Origin: Lachnospiraceae bacterium UBA2734
GTDB taxonomy: Bacteria > Bacillota > Clostridia > Lachnospirales > Lachnospiraceae
DNA length: 64,000 bases
Assembly (NCBI GenBank): GCA_002353635.1
Contig: DEKA01000005.1
Span: 24,603-88,602, forward strand
Direction: 5' to 3'
This document shows positions 18,115-28,010 of the stretch, piece after piece. Made by a program: the position numbers and the translations under genes. Under the pieces are notes generated by a model. The model ran no database searches. It had not been told where the DNA came from and worked only from the letters and a program-made list of their open reading frames with translations. The stretch's first letter is position 1. Each line of letters starts with the position of its first letter.

Positions 18115-18909
18115 ATGCCAGGCAGCAAGGTCAGTCTTATTCTCACAACGTATAACAGCATAGAGAATCTGCGCGGCACGATGGAGAGCATCGCGCAGCA
18201 GGACTATCCGGACATTGAGGTTGTCATCAAGGACGGCGGATCGACGGATGGAACAAAGGAGGCAGCTCTTGCCTATGCTGCACCGGGGGGCTTCCGGTAT
18301 CCTGTCAAGGTTCAATCCTGCAGCGATCATGGAATCTACGATGCCATGAACCAGGGATATGCGCTGTCGGAGGGAGGGATCATCGCCTTTTTCAATGACA
18401 GATTTGTCCGGAGAGATGCGGTCTCCCTCATGGTGCGCGCCATCGAGGAGAGCGGCGCGGACGGCGCACACGCAGATCTTGTGTACGCAGGATTTGACGG
18501 AAGAGTCGTCCGCTACTGGCATATGGGACAGGGGAACATCAGATCCGGCTGGATGCCGGGACACCCCACACTTTATCTGAGAAGACAGGTTTATGAGCGG
18601 TATGGACTCTACCGCACGGATTTCCGCATCTCCTCCGATTACGAGTTCATGGTGCGGATTCTGAAGAATAAAGCGGTGAGGCTTACCTATGTGCCGGAGA
18701 TCATCGTCTCCATGTATTACGGCGGAACCAGTACGGGCGCAGCCAGCGGATATTGGAGAGGCCTTCGGGAGGGACATGAGGCGCTTGTCTCCAATGGCGT
18801 TCATCCAGCGCTTCTTGCGGACCTGCTGCGCACAGGGCGTCTTGCCCTGCAGTTTCTGCGCGCGAAAAAGGGTGAGAAGGAATTGAGGCGTCTTCATGCA
18901 GTATCATAG
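18115..18909 (+). CDS. Glycosyltransferase family 2 (WcaA/WcaE-like)
   Basis: Inverting GT-A glycosyltransferase. SLILTTYNSIENLRGTMESI opens the fold, DIEVVIKDGGSTDGT is the nucleotide-sugar binding turn, and GIYDAMNQGYALSEG precedes the position of the DxD metal site. In this protein that site reads AFFNDR instead of a canonical AFLNADD-type motif, so metal binding may differ. The ATG at 18115 is chosen over 18109 because GGAG ends immediately before 18109 but six bases before 18115. It overlaps the next gene by 14 bases. The sugar is unknown. Confidence 0.85.
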   Translation: MPGSKVSLILTTYNSIENLRGTMESIAQQDYPDIEVVIKDGGSTDGTKEAALAYAAPGGFRYPVKVQSCSDHGIYDAMNQGYALSEGGIIAFFNDRFVRRDAVSLMVRAIEESGADGAHADLVYAGFDGRVVRYWHMGQGNIRSGWMPGHPTLYLRRQVYERYGLYRTDFRISSDYEFMVRILKNKAVRLTYVPEIIVSMYYGGTSTGAASGYWRGLREGHEALVSNGVHPALLADLLRTGRLALQFLRAKKGEKELRRLHAVS

Positions 18910-20527
18910 GTTCAGGGGCAATCAGTTCTATATCCTGTTCTCGGCGCTGTTCGCGCTGATGATCCTTTTTTCCGGGAAAATAACGGCCAGCCAGGACCTC
19001 TTCGCCAAATTCGGCGAAGTTCTCTTTCATGACTTCACGGCGGCGGATCTGCCGAGGTACCTCATGTATGCACTGGTGACCTACATCGCCGTATGTGCAC
19101 TCAGGTCCGGCGCGGCCCAGATCGCTGAGAGAAGGGAGCACGGCACTTTTGTGCGTGCAGGGGCGGCCGGTGCCGCGAAAGAGAAAGGTGAAGACGGCAA
19201 TGGAGCACGCAGAACACTGTGTCTCTCTTTTGCAGGGCTTCTTCTTGTATGGCTTCCGTACCTGCTGAGCTTTATGCCTGGCGGCGTTTTCTCGGACACG
19301 GGCGGCATCATCCAGCAGGCGCTCGGCAATGAACCGCTCTCCAGCCATCACCCTGTCCTCTACACGATGATGATCCGGGCCGTTCTGTGGCTGTCAGGAC
19401 GCTTTGGACTTGATGCGCAGGCGGGACTGTGTGTATTCACCATCCTGCAGTATCTGTGCATGGCGTTCGTGTGTGCGCTGATCGTCACAGAGGCGGATCA
19501 GCTGATGCAGAAACGCCTCTTTACATTGCTCTGCTGGCTGTACATGGCACTCTTTACGCTGATCCCGCTCAATACGGTCTCCCTCTGGAAGGACACCGTC
19601 TTCACGATGGCAGTGGTGCTGTATACCCTTTGCATCGCACAGTACCTGACGAAGAACAGATGGAGCTGGGAAGCCTATATTGTATCAAGTGTGCTCGTCG
19701 CCTTTCTGCGCAATAACGGCATCTATATGATCGCCGTATGCAGTCTGTGTCTTGCTGTGCGCAGGTGGACACAGAACCGGAGAGAGGGGATCCGCACGGG
19801 GATTGTCTCCATTGTGATGATCGCTCTGATCTCTCTGGTGCAGGGGCCGGGATTCGAAGCGCTCGGCATCATCTCGGACCGCGAGATCGAGAGCTTCGCC
19901 GTTCCGATCCAGCAGTATGCCTACACAGTTCTCTCCGGCGGATCCATCCCGGAGGAAGACAGGGACTTCTGGAACAAGCTGATCCCTGAGGATAAGATTT
20001 ATGAGGCATACTCGCCCGAACTCTTCGACACCATGAAGACGAATGAGAACTTCAACAGGGCGTTGGTGGAGAATAAATCCGGCGAAATTCTCGCCAAATG
20101 GGCAAAGGTTGTGGCCCGCAATCCGGTCTCTGCTGTAAAGGGATATGCACTTGAGACGATCGGTTTCTGGGATGTCACAAGACAGAATTCTTTTTCCTAC
20201 GAGAGCAGCACGATGTACTCGGACAAGGATGGATGGACGCAGACGGATTACTGGGAGAAAATCACGGGCACATCCTTTGCTTCCCTTGTAAAGCCGAAGC
20301 ACTATGTCAGCAGCGCCGTCTTTGTGTGGATCATGCTCCTTTGCATGGCGGCCTCTCTGACAAAGAAGGACCACCTGTGGATGGCCATGATGCCGGGATT
20401 TATGCTGTGGGCGACGACAATGGCCGCGACGCCTGTAGCGTTCAGCATGCGCTACATTTTCGCACTTGTCGTCCTGGTGCCTGTGTATATCGCGTGCGCG
20501 GTGAGAAGGCAGACTGCCGCAGACTGA
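18896..20527 (+). CDS. DUF6020-like polytopic membrane protein (GT-C-like)
   Basis: About twelve hydrophobic segments over 543 residues. MPGGVFSDTGGIIQQ followed by HHPVLYTMMIR, then LRNNGIYM and VPIQQYAYTV, match the DUF6020 family, which has GT-C glycosyltransferase architecture with an acidic residue in the first external loop. A hydrophilic loop near residues 75-105 (AGAAGAAKEKGEDGNGARR) is longer than expected. The start overlaps the upstream GT2 by 14 bases and an AAGGAG at the end of this gene leads into the next, so the genes form one operon. A second DUF6020 protein lies at 52511-54790 on the other strand. Function is inferred. Confidence 0.68.
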   Translation: MQYHRFRGNQFYILFSALFALMILFSGKITASQDLFAKFGEVLFHDFTAADLPRYLMYALVTYIAVCALRSGAAQIAERREHGTFVRAGAAGAAKEKGEDGNGARRTLCLSFAGLLLVWLPYLLSFMPGGVFSDTGGIIQQALGNEPLSSHHPVLYTMMIRAVLWLSGRFGLDAQAGLCVFTILQYLCMAFVCALIVTEADQLMQKRLFTLLCWLYMALFTLIPLNTVSLWKDTVFTMAVVLYTLCIAQYLTKNRWSWEAYIVSSVLVAFLRNNGIYMIAVCSLCLAVRRWTQNRREGIRTGIVSIVMIALISLVQGPGFEALGIISDREIESFAVPIQQYAYTVLSGGSIPEEDRDFWNKLIPEDKIYEAYSPELFDTMKTNENFNRALVENKSGEILAKWAKVVARNPVSAVKGYALETIGFWDVTRQNSFSYESSTMYSDKDGWTQTDYWEKITGTSFASLVKPKHYVSSAVFVWIMLLCMAASLTKKDHLWMAMMPGFMLWATTMAATPVAFSMRYIFALVVLVPVYIACAVRRQTAAD

Positions 20528-20539
20528 AGGAGTAGTAGT

Positions 20540-22687
20540 ATGGGTGTCATTATCATCATGCCGCTTATTGCGGCGCTGAGCATCATCTGCAGGAGACGAT
20601 TTGAGGAGAGCGCACCGCTCTCTGTTTTCCTTGTCATTCTCCTGATCTATCTCTCCGGGCTTGTGACGACATTTCTGCCCGGCTTTTATATGGCGCTTGC
20701 GATGTGCGCTGCCGGGCTCATTGTCTGCGTGAAGGCACTTCTGACAGGAAAGGGCAGGCAGGATCTTCGCACCTATGTCTTTACACCCGGCTTTGCTGCC
20801 TACATTGCTGTCCTTATTTTCATGTTCCTTGTCAGCTTCGGCAGGACATTTACGACGGGGGATGATTACAAGCACTGGGCGCTGGCAGTGAAAAACTACT
20901 TCTATTTCAACGATTTTTCCAATGTTCCGGGGGCAGTGGACGCCTACACATCCTATCAGCCTGCCTCTACAATCTTTGAGTACTGGAACACGAAGCTGTG
21001 GACCAACTGCTCACAGGGCATGATGCTCGTCGGAATCGGCGTTATGACGCTCTCCCTTCTTCTGCCCTTTATGCGCTTTGTATCGGCAGCCGGGACTGTA
21101 CGCCAAGACAGCGGGAAGAAGGAAAGGAGAGCACGCTGGTGGGTCCTTCTTCTCTTCATTTTTGCGCTTCCTCTCTTTACGCAGGGCATGACATATACTT
21201 CTCTCCTGGTAGACACGCTCATGGGTTACGAGTCCGCCTATATTCTTCTGCAGTATTACAGATACAGAGAGGGCGGAGGCCGATTCTATATTGTGACATA
21301 CCTTCTGGGCCTCGCTGTGCTGAGCCTCACGAAGGAATTCGGCATGATCCTCTCCGGCATGATCCTTCTCTGTGTTCTCTGGAATGAGATCACGCTGCGG
21401 CGCAGGGGATTGGCCGGAAAGAAGGAGGTCGCCCGTGCCCTCAGAATCTTCCTCGCCTGCGGCGTGCTGACGGTTCTTTTTGGTGTGGTGTCCTGGTACA
21501 GCTATCTCTCCATTCCGCAGACCGGGGCTGTGCCCGCGCAGGCGGATACGGGAGCACTCCTGCAGACATATGCTGCCTCAAGAGGAGAAGCGGCATATGT
21601 GACTTCGAAAGGCACGGTGACGTCTGCGGCAGGGGCACAGGTTCTGACCGGTGCCGGCCATTTGGGAGAGATTTTCAGCTTTCTTGCCGGAAGGGGAGAC
21701 CTGGATCCGAACTATGTGCGCACGATCGCGAGCACGTTCATCAAGGGCCTCTTCAGTACGGAGAGCGGGTATTCCTTTGGGTATCTTCTTCCCTTCTCTT
21801 ATGCGGTATTCATCGGTGCGGCGGTTCTGTTCTGGTGCGTCCGCGGAAGAAGGCATCCCGCTGCGGTTTCAGCCGGCGTCTCCAATGCTGACGGAACCAG
21901 GCACACTGCGCATGGGGACGGAGAGGGCAGAGAGCTCTCCGGCGGTGCTGAGAATATGGCGGCGGCGCAGAAAGCATTTTCCACATCGCAGGTGCTCTAT
22001 ATCGGCTGGATTGTGACCAGTGCGCTGTATCTTCTCTGCCTTCTTGCATCCTATATTCTACTGTTTCCTCCGAGAGAGGCGGCGTATCTGGGCGCCCTGA
22101 ATAAGTATCTCTCTTCTCTCGTTGCGCCGACCATCCTTCTTGGCGTTTGGATGGTCCTCGAGGACTTTGACGGGAAAGTGCCGGTTCACATTCTCTACGG
22201 CAGCATTGCCGTCATCCTGTTCGTGACCGTCAACCTCTCCGGACTGACTGGAGCGATTCTGGACCGGCCGGAGGAAGTCGTCTTTGCAGGAATTGATCAC
22301 AACGAGGATCAGGGAGGGCTCACCTTCCACCCCGGGGAGAGAATCTATTACATCGACACGGACGATGCGCAGAGAGAGCTCAATATGAAGGCGAGGTTCG
22401 GCTATCGCGTCTTTCCGGCGTACTGCAATCAGGGCGGAGCGAATATTTTTGACAACTATGTGTTTTATGGCAGCCGCGTGAAGAGCGGTGAGGATCCGGA
22501 AAAAGCCTTCGCGGAGATGCTGCAGCAGGACAACTACAGCTATGTCTATCTGCAGACTGTCAATGACAGATTCAGAAATGAGCTCTCCGGCGTATTCGAT
22601 TCTCCTTCTGACATCGGTGACGACCAGCTCTATCAGATCGAGTGGAAGAGCGATGGCTCCGTGAAGCTTCACCTGATCTATGCCTGA
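20540..22687 (+). CDS. Large polytopic membrane protein, GT-C-like, not assigned to a family
   Basis: A 715-residue protein with about thirteen hydrophobic segments. The first external loop reads FTTGDDYKHWALAVKNY, with an acidic pair typical of GT-C glycosyltransferases, and the C-terminus is a soluble domain of about 130 residues after the last membrane helix (from FAGIDHNEDQGGL on). A hydrophilic insert near residues 434-482 (AAVSAGVSNADGTRHTAHGDG) lies in a cytoplasmic-side loop. AAGGAG lies seven bases before the ATG. Position and layout suggest transfer of a lipid-linked sugar to the polymer on the outer face. I do not recognise the exact family. Confidence 0.6.
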   Translation: MGVIIIMPLIAALSIICRRRFEESAPLSVFLVILLIYLSGLVTTFLPGFYMALAMCAAGLIVCVKALLTGKGRQDLRTYVFTPGFAAYIAVLIFMFLVSFGRTFTTGDDYKHWALAVKNYFYFNDFSNVPGAVDAYTSYQPASTIFEYWNTKLWTNCSQGMMLVGIGVMTLSLLLPFMRFVSAAGTVRQDSGKKERRARWWVLLLFIFALPLFTQGMTYTSLLVDTLMGYESAYILLQYYRYREGGGRFYIVTYLLGLAVLSLTKEFGMILSGMILLCVLWNEITLRRRGLAGKKEVARALRIFLACGVLTVLFGVVSWYSYLSIPQTGAVPAQADTGALLQTYAASRGEAAYVTSKGTVTSAAGAQVLTGAGHLGEIFSFLAGRGDLDPNYVRTIASTFIKGLFSTESGYSFGYLLPFSYAVFIGAAVLFWCVRGRRHPAAVSAGVSNADGTRHTAHGDGEGRELSGGAENMAAAQKAFSTSQVLYIGWIVTSALYLLCLLASYILLFPPREAAYLGALNKYLSSLVAPTILLGVWMVLEDFDGKVPVHILYGSIAVILFVTVNLSGLTGAILDRPEEVVFAGIDHNEDQGGLTFHPGERIYYIDTDDAQRELNMKARFGYRVFPAYCNQGGANIFDNYVFYGSRVKSGEDPEKAFAEMLQQDNYSYVYLQTVNDRFRNELSGVFDSPSDIGDDQLYQIEWKSDGSVKLHLIYA

Positions 22688-22798
22688 ATGCAGATGTCGC
22701 CGTTCGCGGTGAGAGCAGGGCATCGTCTCAACGAATCTTCGTGCGGGGACTGAGAGGACGCTGGATTGAGATCAATGCGGGAGGAGGTTCCGGCAATT

Positions 22799-24055
22799 AT
22801 GCGCATTCTTATCGTGAACAAATTTCTCTATCCCAACGGCGGATCGGAGACTTATATTTTCGGCCTCGGCAGGGGACTGCAGGCGCTGGGGCATGAAGTG
22901 CAGTATTTTGGCATGGAGCATGAGGGACGCATCGTCTCCAACCGCGTGCAGAGCTATACTGAAGACATCGAGTTCCACGGCGCCGGGATGGCGCAGAAGC
23001 TGACCTATCCCGCAAAGATCATCTACTCGAAGGAAGCCAGGAGAAAAATCCGGCCTGTGCTGGAAGATTTTCAGCCGGATGCTGTGCACCTGAACAACAT
23101 CAATTTTCAGATCACGCCTTCTGTCATCGACGAGATCAGGGCGTGGAATCCTGCCTGCCGCATCGTATACACGGCGCACGACGCACAGTGGGTCTGCCCG
23201 TGCCACATGCTGCGCATTCCTTCAACTGGAGAGTTCTGCACGCGCTGCATCGACGGCGCCTATATCAACTGCATGAAAAACCGCTGCATTCACAATTCCA
23301 GGGCACGGAGCATCTTCGGCACGATGGAGGCGGAATTCTATAAAAAGCGCGGAACGTACCGGCTTGTGGATACAATCATCTGCCCGAGCGAATTCATGAA
23401 CAGGATGCTGAGCCACAATCCGCAGCTGAAGGGCCGGACGGTGACACTGCACAATTTTTATGAAAATAAGGGCGCCCTGCAGGATAATTCCGGCGCGGAG
23501 AAAGAACTCCTTGACAGAGGAATCTCCAAAAGAGGATATGTCCTCTATTTTGGCAGATTCTCGCGGGAAAAGGGGGTTCATACACTTCTGCAGGTGTGCA
23601 GAGACAATCCCGAAATCCCCTTTGTCTTTGCCGGGAGAGGCGAACTGGAAGACGAAGTGAACGCTCTCTCAGGCGCGAATGTCATCAACATGGGCTTTTG
23701 CAGCGGCGGCGGGATGCAGCAGCTGATCCGGAACGCCGCCTTCACGGTTCTGCCGTCCGAGTGGGGGGAGAACTGTCCATATTCTGTGATGGAGTCACAG
23801 ATGAACGGAACACCCGTTGTCGGCACGGCTATAGGAGGCATTCCCGAATTGATAGAGGACGGCACTACGGGTCTTTTGTGCAGACCGTTCGACCCAGCCG
23901 CCCTCACTGACAGAATAAGGGCGCTATGGTACAATAAAAATCTGCAGCGTGAGCTGCAGGCAAATTGTGCGCGTTCTGCCGAAGGACGCGGCGCCGTGCA
24001 CTATGACACGCTGGAAGAATACTGCGGGAAGATGCTGAAGATCTACCGGGGATGA
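22799..24055 (+). CDS. Glycosyltransferase family 4
   Basis: GT-B retaining glycosyltransferase of 419 residues. It begins MRILIVNKFLYPNGGSETY with the usual glycine-rich acceptor loop. The C-terminal Rossmann half has YFGRFSREKGVHTLLQV, FAGRGELEDEV and PSEWGENCPYSVMESQMNGTP, the donor-binding acidic loop. A cysteine-rich part near residues 125-165 (ICPCHMLR, FCTRCIDGAYINCMKNRC) resembles the zinc-finger-like insertion seen in some GT4 enzymes. The start at 22799 is chosen because GGGAGGAGG lies just upstream. The sugar is unknown. Confidence 0.87.
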   Translation: MRILIVNKFLYPNGGSETYIFGLGRGLQALGHEVQYFGMEHEGRIVSNRVQSYTEDIEFHGAGMAQKLTYPAKIIYSKEARRKIRPVLEDFQPDAVHLNNINFQITPSVIDEIRAWNPACRIVYTAHDAQWVCPCHMLRIPSTGEFCTRCIDGAYINCMKNRCIHNSRARSIFGTMEAEFYKKRGTYRLVDTIICPSEFMNRMLSHNPQLKGRTVTLHNFYENKGALQDNSGAEKELLDRGISKRGYVLYFGRFSREKGVHTLLQVCRDNPEIPFVFAGRGELEDEVNALSGANVINMGFCSGGGMQQLIRNAAFTVLPSEWGENCPYSVMESQMNGTPVVGTAIGGIPELIEDGTTGLLCRPFDPAALTDRIRALWYNKNLQRELQANCARSAEGRGAVHYDTLEEYCGKMLKIYRG

Positions 24056-24061
24056 ACGGAT

Positions 24062-24952
24062 ATGTCCTATAAAGATAAAATCAAACAGAGAGCCGCAGAT
24101 CTGGACTATGCCCTCTATGCGCACCATATTTTCGGCATGAAGAATCGGATCAGGGTACTGACGATTGACCAGACGCTGGATGATCTGCTGAACACGGACA
24201 AGAGTCTGGTGCGCTTTGGAGACGGCGAGATTGTGATGATGAGGGGGCGCTCTCTTAAGCTCCAGGATCTCAATGCGGAGCTGGTGACAAGGCTCCAGAC
24301 AATTCTTGGATTTCAGGAAAAGAAGCTCATGGTGGCCATCCCGGACTGTGTGATGAGCGTAGACGGCTACACGCAGCACGCGAAGGATTTCTGGCGCGAC
24401 CACCTGCTGTTCTGCAGAAGGTATTATGACCAGTACTGCAACAGCGTGAAGTATTACGGCAATGCATTTGTGACAAGGTGCTACCGCATGTTCGAGGACA
24501 AGACGCCCTGCGCAGACTGGTTTGACAAGTGGCGCCATGTCTTTGCGGGCCGGCAGCTCGTTGTCGTGGAAGGTGCTGCGACACACGGCGGCGTCGGAGA
24601 TAATCTTTTCTCTCTCGCACAGTCGGTGGAGAGAATTATTGCGCCGCCGAGGAATGCGTTTGACCGGTATAAAGATATTCTGAAGGCATGTCAGTCTTAC
24701 CCGAAGGACAGGCTCTTTCTTCTCTCCATAGGACCTACGGCAAAGCCTCTCGCGGAGGATCTCTTCTATGCGGGCTACCGCGTCATCGACATCGGCAATC
24801 TCGATATGGAATATGAATGGTTTCTGAAGGGTAACACGGACCCTGTGCCCAAGCTCTCTGTCGATACGATGGCAAAGAGCAGGGAGACGGCAGAGCACGA
24901 CCCTGCGTTTGCGCAGTACATGGAGGAAGTGCAGAAGGTAATTGAGCTGTGA
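24062..24952 (+). CDS. GT-D fold glycosyltransferase (DUF1792/SP_1767-like)
   Basis: Belongs to the GT-D fold group first seen in streptococcal glycosylation loci. SLVRFGDGEIVMMRG contains the DxE motif (D54, E56) that replaces the DxD of GT-A enzymes in this fold. FLLSIGPTAKPLAEDLFYAGYRVIDIGNLD near the C-terminus is also characteristic. The 296 residues are soluble, with no membrane segment. It sits six bases after a GT4 gene and its stop overlaps the start of the next GT4 (GTGA), so it adds one sugar within a cascade. The donor is unknown. Confidence 0.83.
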   Translation: MSYKDKIKQRAADLDYALYAHHIFGMKNRIRVLTIDQTLDDLLNTDKSLVRFGDGEIVMMRGRSLKLQDLNAELVTRLQTILGFQEKKLMVAIPDCVMSVDGYTQHAKDFWRDHLLFCRRYYDQYCNSVKYYGNAFVTRCYRMFEDKTPCADWFDKWRHVFAGRQLVVVEGAATHGGVGDNLFSLAQSVERIIAPPRNAFDRYKDILKACQSYPKDRLFLLSIGPTAKPLAEDLFYAGYRVIDIGNLDMEYEWFLKGNTDPVPKLSVDTMAKSRETAEHDPAFAQYMEEVQKVIEL

Positions 24953-26127
24953 GTCTTGAGGTCCTTTTTTTTACGCATCATCTCTGCGCGGGAGGCGCGG
25001 AGAAGACTGTCAGGACACTGGCAGATTATATGAACGGGGATCCGGAGCTGCGCAGGAAGGTGCATGTGACGGTCTGTGTCGTCTACGATGATCCCGAAAG
25101 CCGCGCGGCGATGAAGAGCGAAGTCATTGTGATGAAGAATGCATCTGCAGCATCGGATGGAAAAGCCGCCAAGGCGGCGAATGTCCTCAGACAGATGAGA
25201 GAGCTCAGGCAGATCAAGAGGGAGCGGCACATTGACGTCTGTGTGAGCTTCCTGCCCGGCGCTGATTTTCTGAATGTCCATTCCGACGCGGGGGAGAAGA
25301 GAATTGTCTCCGTGCGCAATAAGGAATCCCTCTTCACCTGGGGACTGCCGAAGAAGCTCTATGTGGAGGATGCCTACCGGCACGCAGACCGGCTGGTGGC
25401 GGTGACGGAGATTGTGCGGCAGGACTGCATCTCTTATTTTCATGTGCCTCCGGAAAAAGTGGTCACCATACACAACGCGGCGCCTTCGCCTTCACTTGGA
25501 AGCGGCGCAGATGCAGCATTCCTCTCGTTTGCGGAGGGAAGATTTGTCGTCATGACTGTCGGCAGGCTCCATCCAACAAAAGGGCAGGACCACCTGCTGC
25601 GGGCATTTGCGTCTGCTTTTGGAGGGAAGGAGCAATATGGGCTTGCGCTCATCGGCGGCGGAGAGGAAGAAGAGAGACTCCGTGCGCTGGCGGATGGGCT
25701 TGGCATCTCCGGGCAGGTGTATTTTGCCGGCTTTCAGCCGCATCCCACAGATTTCCTGGAACATGCGGATCTCTTTGTCCTGCCCTCCAATGTGGAAGGG
25801 ATGCCGAACGCGGTGATCGAGGCCATGCAGGCAGGAGTTCCCGTCATCGCGACGGAGTGCGGCGCGCGGGAAATTCTGTCCCCGGATACGGATCCGCTTG
25901 TGCAGATAACGGACCGCGCAGATTATGCGCCTTACGGGGTTCTTGTGCCCGTGTGCGATGCGGGCGATGAGACAGGGCGGGAACAGATCATGGCGGACGC
26001 CATGCAGAATCTGGCGCAGGACGCCGCACTGCGCCAGAGATACAGGGATTCAGCGGGGGAGAGACTGAAGGATTTTGACATCGGCAGGATCTGCCGCAGA
26101 TGGATCGAGGTATTTGAGCGTGTCTGA
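24949..26127 (+). CDS. Glycosyltransferase family 4
   Basis: GT-B enzyme of 392 residues starting at a GTG that overlaps the previous stop by four bases. The first strand and loop read VLFFTHHLCAGGAEKTVRTL. The C-terminal half carries MTVGRLHPTKGQDHLLRAF, LIGGGEEEERLRALA and PSNVEGMPNAVIEAMQAGVP with the conserved E-x7-E donor site. The end of the gene overlaps the start of an ABC flippase gene by eight bases. It probably adds one of the last sugars before membrane translocation; this is inferred from gene order. Confidence 0.88.
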   Translation: MSLEVLFFTHHLCAGGAEKTVRTLADYMNGDPELRRKVHVTVCVVYDDPESRAAMKSEVIVMKNASAASDGKAAKAANVLRQMRELRQIKRERHIDVCVSFLPGADFLNVHSDAGEKRIVSVRNKESLFTWGLPKKLYVEDAYRHADRLVAVTEIVRQDCISYFHVPPEKVVTIHNAAPSPSLGSGADAAFLSFAEGRFVVMTVGRLHPTKGQDHLLRAFASAFGGKEQYGLALIGGGEEEERLRALADGLGISGQVYFAGFQPHPTDFLEHADLFVLPSNVEGMPNAVIEAMQAGVPVIATECGAREILSPDTDPLVQITDRADYAPYGVLVPVCDAGDETGREQIMADAMQNLAQDAALRQRYRDSAGERLKDFDIGRICRRWIEVFERV

Positions 26128-27880
26128 CGTTTTTAAGGAACTTGGCTACATTTTCACGAAAAAAGAGAAATTCTACCTGTTCTTTCTTCTGGTGATTATC
26201 GTCATCTCCAGCGCGATGGAGCTGCTGGGCGTATCCGCCTTTCTGCCGTTCATTCAGGTGACAATGAATCCGGAGACGATTCAGAGCAATGCGAAGCTGC
26301 GGTTTTTCTATGAACTCCTGGATTTCCGCAATTCGACGGATTTTCTTGCGGCGATCGCGCTCGTCATTATTTTCATCTTTGTCTTTAAGAATATCTTCCT
26401 CGCCTGGGAGAGAAACGAGATCTATAAGTTCTCGTTCGGCCTGCAGAAGAGAATTTCCGTGCGCCTTCTCACCGCTTACATGAGTGAGCCGTACACGTTT
26501 CATCTGAACAAGAATATCTCCGAGATGCAGAGGGCTCTCCTCGATGACACGGATCTTGTGGCCAAGCTCATCATTCATGGACTAGAGCTGATCACAGAGG
26601 TGCTCGTGTGCGTGATCCTCGGCGTCTATCTCTTCAACGTCAGCAAGTCCATCACCGTCATCGTCGTCGGGATTCTCCTGATCCTTGTGGTCGGTTTCAC
26701 TGCTCTTGCCAAGAAGATTTCCGGGACGCTGGGCAAGGAAAACCAGAAAAACCGGAGCCTCATTTACCAGTGGATGAACCAGGCTCTCGGCGGCATCAAG
26801 GAAGTGAAAGTACTCGGAAGAGAGCAGTTCTTCCTGAACCGCTATGAGAAGACATTCCGCGTCTATGTGCGGGATGTGCGCATTGCGCGTCTTGCCGGTG
26901 AGCTCCCGCACTTCTTTGTGGAGGCGGCCTGCATGACAGGTCTTCTCTCCGCCATTATTCTGAAAATGTACTTCGGGCAGAAGTCCTTCCAGGCCTTCAT
27001 CCCGCAGATGGCCGTGTTCGCAGTTGCGGCTTTCCGGATGCTTCCTTCGGTCGGCAAGATCAATGAGCACGTGAGCAATGTCCTGTATGACATTCCTTCC
27101 CTCAACATCATCTACAGAGATCTTCTCGATGTGGAGCAGGCACCGGAGAAGCCAAAGCCGTGCGATCCTTCCTGGAAGCTTCAGAACGGTGTCAGGGTGG
27201 AGCATGTATCCTTCCACTATCCGGAAAGCGCAGAGAACATCCTTGATGATGCCAGCCTCGAGATTCCAAGGGGCAAAACCGTCGCCCTTGTCGGTGCATC
27301 CGGCGCCGGAAAGACCACAATGGCGGACCTCATTCTGGGCCTTCTTACGCCGCAGTTGGGGCATATCTTCGCCGATGATCTGGATATTGTGAAGAACGTG
27401 CGCACGTGGCAGAGAGAGATCGGCTACATTCCGCAGGTGATCTACCTCTCTGATGATACGATCCGCAACAATATTGCCTTCGGCATCGAGGCGTCCGAGA
27501 TCGATGAGGACGCAGTGGTGCGGGCGGCAAAGGAGGCACAGCTCTACGACTTCATCCAGACGCTTCCGGAGGGACTCGATACGCGCGTGGGCGACCGGGG
27601 CGTTCGCATCTCCGGAGGACAGCGGCAGAGAATCGGCATTGCAAGAGCTCTCTACCATGATCCGGAAGTTCTGATCCTGGACGAGGCGACGTCCGCCCTC
27701 GACAATGAGACGGAGACCGCTGTTATGGAATCGGTCGATGCGCTGCACGGACAGAAGACTATGCTCATCATTGCTCACAGACTCTCCACCATCCGCAACG
27801 CCGACATCGTCTACGAGATCGGCGGCGGGAAGGCAGCGCTTCGGGATAAGGAAGAAGTTTTGTCCGGTCAGAAGGATTGA
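26120..27880 (+). CDS. ABC transporter, fused permease and ATPase (PglK/MsbA-like flippase)
   Basis: Half-transporter with six N-terminal membrane helices (residues 1-310) and a C-terminal ATPase. Walker A is VGASGAGKTT, the Q-loop region YIPQVIYLSDDTI, the signature ISGGQRQRIGIARAL, Walker B VLILDEATSALD and the switch IIAHRLSTI. By family and context it probably flips lipid-linked oligosaccharide, as PglK does. A GTG at 26120 is preferred to the upstream open frame because GAGG lies about ten bases upstream and the overlap with the GT4 gene is only eight bases. This gives the locus two separate ABC export routes, this one and the TagGH-like pair. Confidence 0.87.
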   Translation: MSDVFKELGYIFTKKEKFYLFFLLVIIVISSAMELLGVSAFLPFIQVTMNPETIQSNAKLRFFYELLDFRNSTDFLAAIALVIIFIFVFKNIFLAWERNEIYKFSFGLQKRISVRLLTAYMSEPYTFHLNKNISEMQRALLDDTDLVAKLIIHGLELITEVLVCVILGVYLFNVSKSITVIVVGILLILVVGFTALAKKISGTLGKENQKNRSLIYQWMNQALGGIKEVKVLGREQFFLNRYEKTFRVYVRDVRIARLAGELPHFFVEAACMTGLLSAIILKMYFGQKSFQAFIPQMAVFAVAAFRMLPSVGKINEHVSNVLYDIPSLNIIYRDLLDVEQAPEKPKPCDPSWKLQNGVRVEHVSFHYPESAENILDDASLEIPRGKTVALVGASGAGKTTMADLILGLLTPQLGHIFADDLDIVKNVRTWQREIGYIPQVIYLSDDTIRNNIAFGIEASEIDEDAVVRAAKEAQLYDFIQTLPEGLDTRVGDRGVRISGGQRQRIGIARALYHDPEVLILDEATSALDNETETAVMESVDALHGQKTMLIIAHRLSTIRNADIVYEIGGGKAALRDKEEVLSGQKD

Positions 27881-27884
27881 GGGG

Positions 27885-27958
27885 ATCTGTCCCTGCGTGC
27901 AAAGGTATCCCTGACATAACAGCGGGCAGGACTGCGCATCCGTATCTGTCCCTGCCCG
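27885..27958 (+). repeat. 12-bp direct repeat and 8-bp inverted repeat in a leader
   Basis: ATCTGTCCCTGC occurs at 27885-27896 and again at 27944-27955. CGGGCAGG (27923-27930) and CCTGCCCG (27951-27958) form a perfect 8-bp inverted repeat around 20 bases. Both lie in the 130-base gap between the flippase and the next GT4. No T run follows, so it is not a simple terminator. It may fold in the mRNA. Confidence 0.45.
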
Positions 27959-28010
27959 GGCGCAGACCCCGGCAGGGAGGAGACCAAGGGCGGGACCGGG
28001 AGAAAACCAT

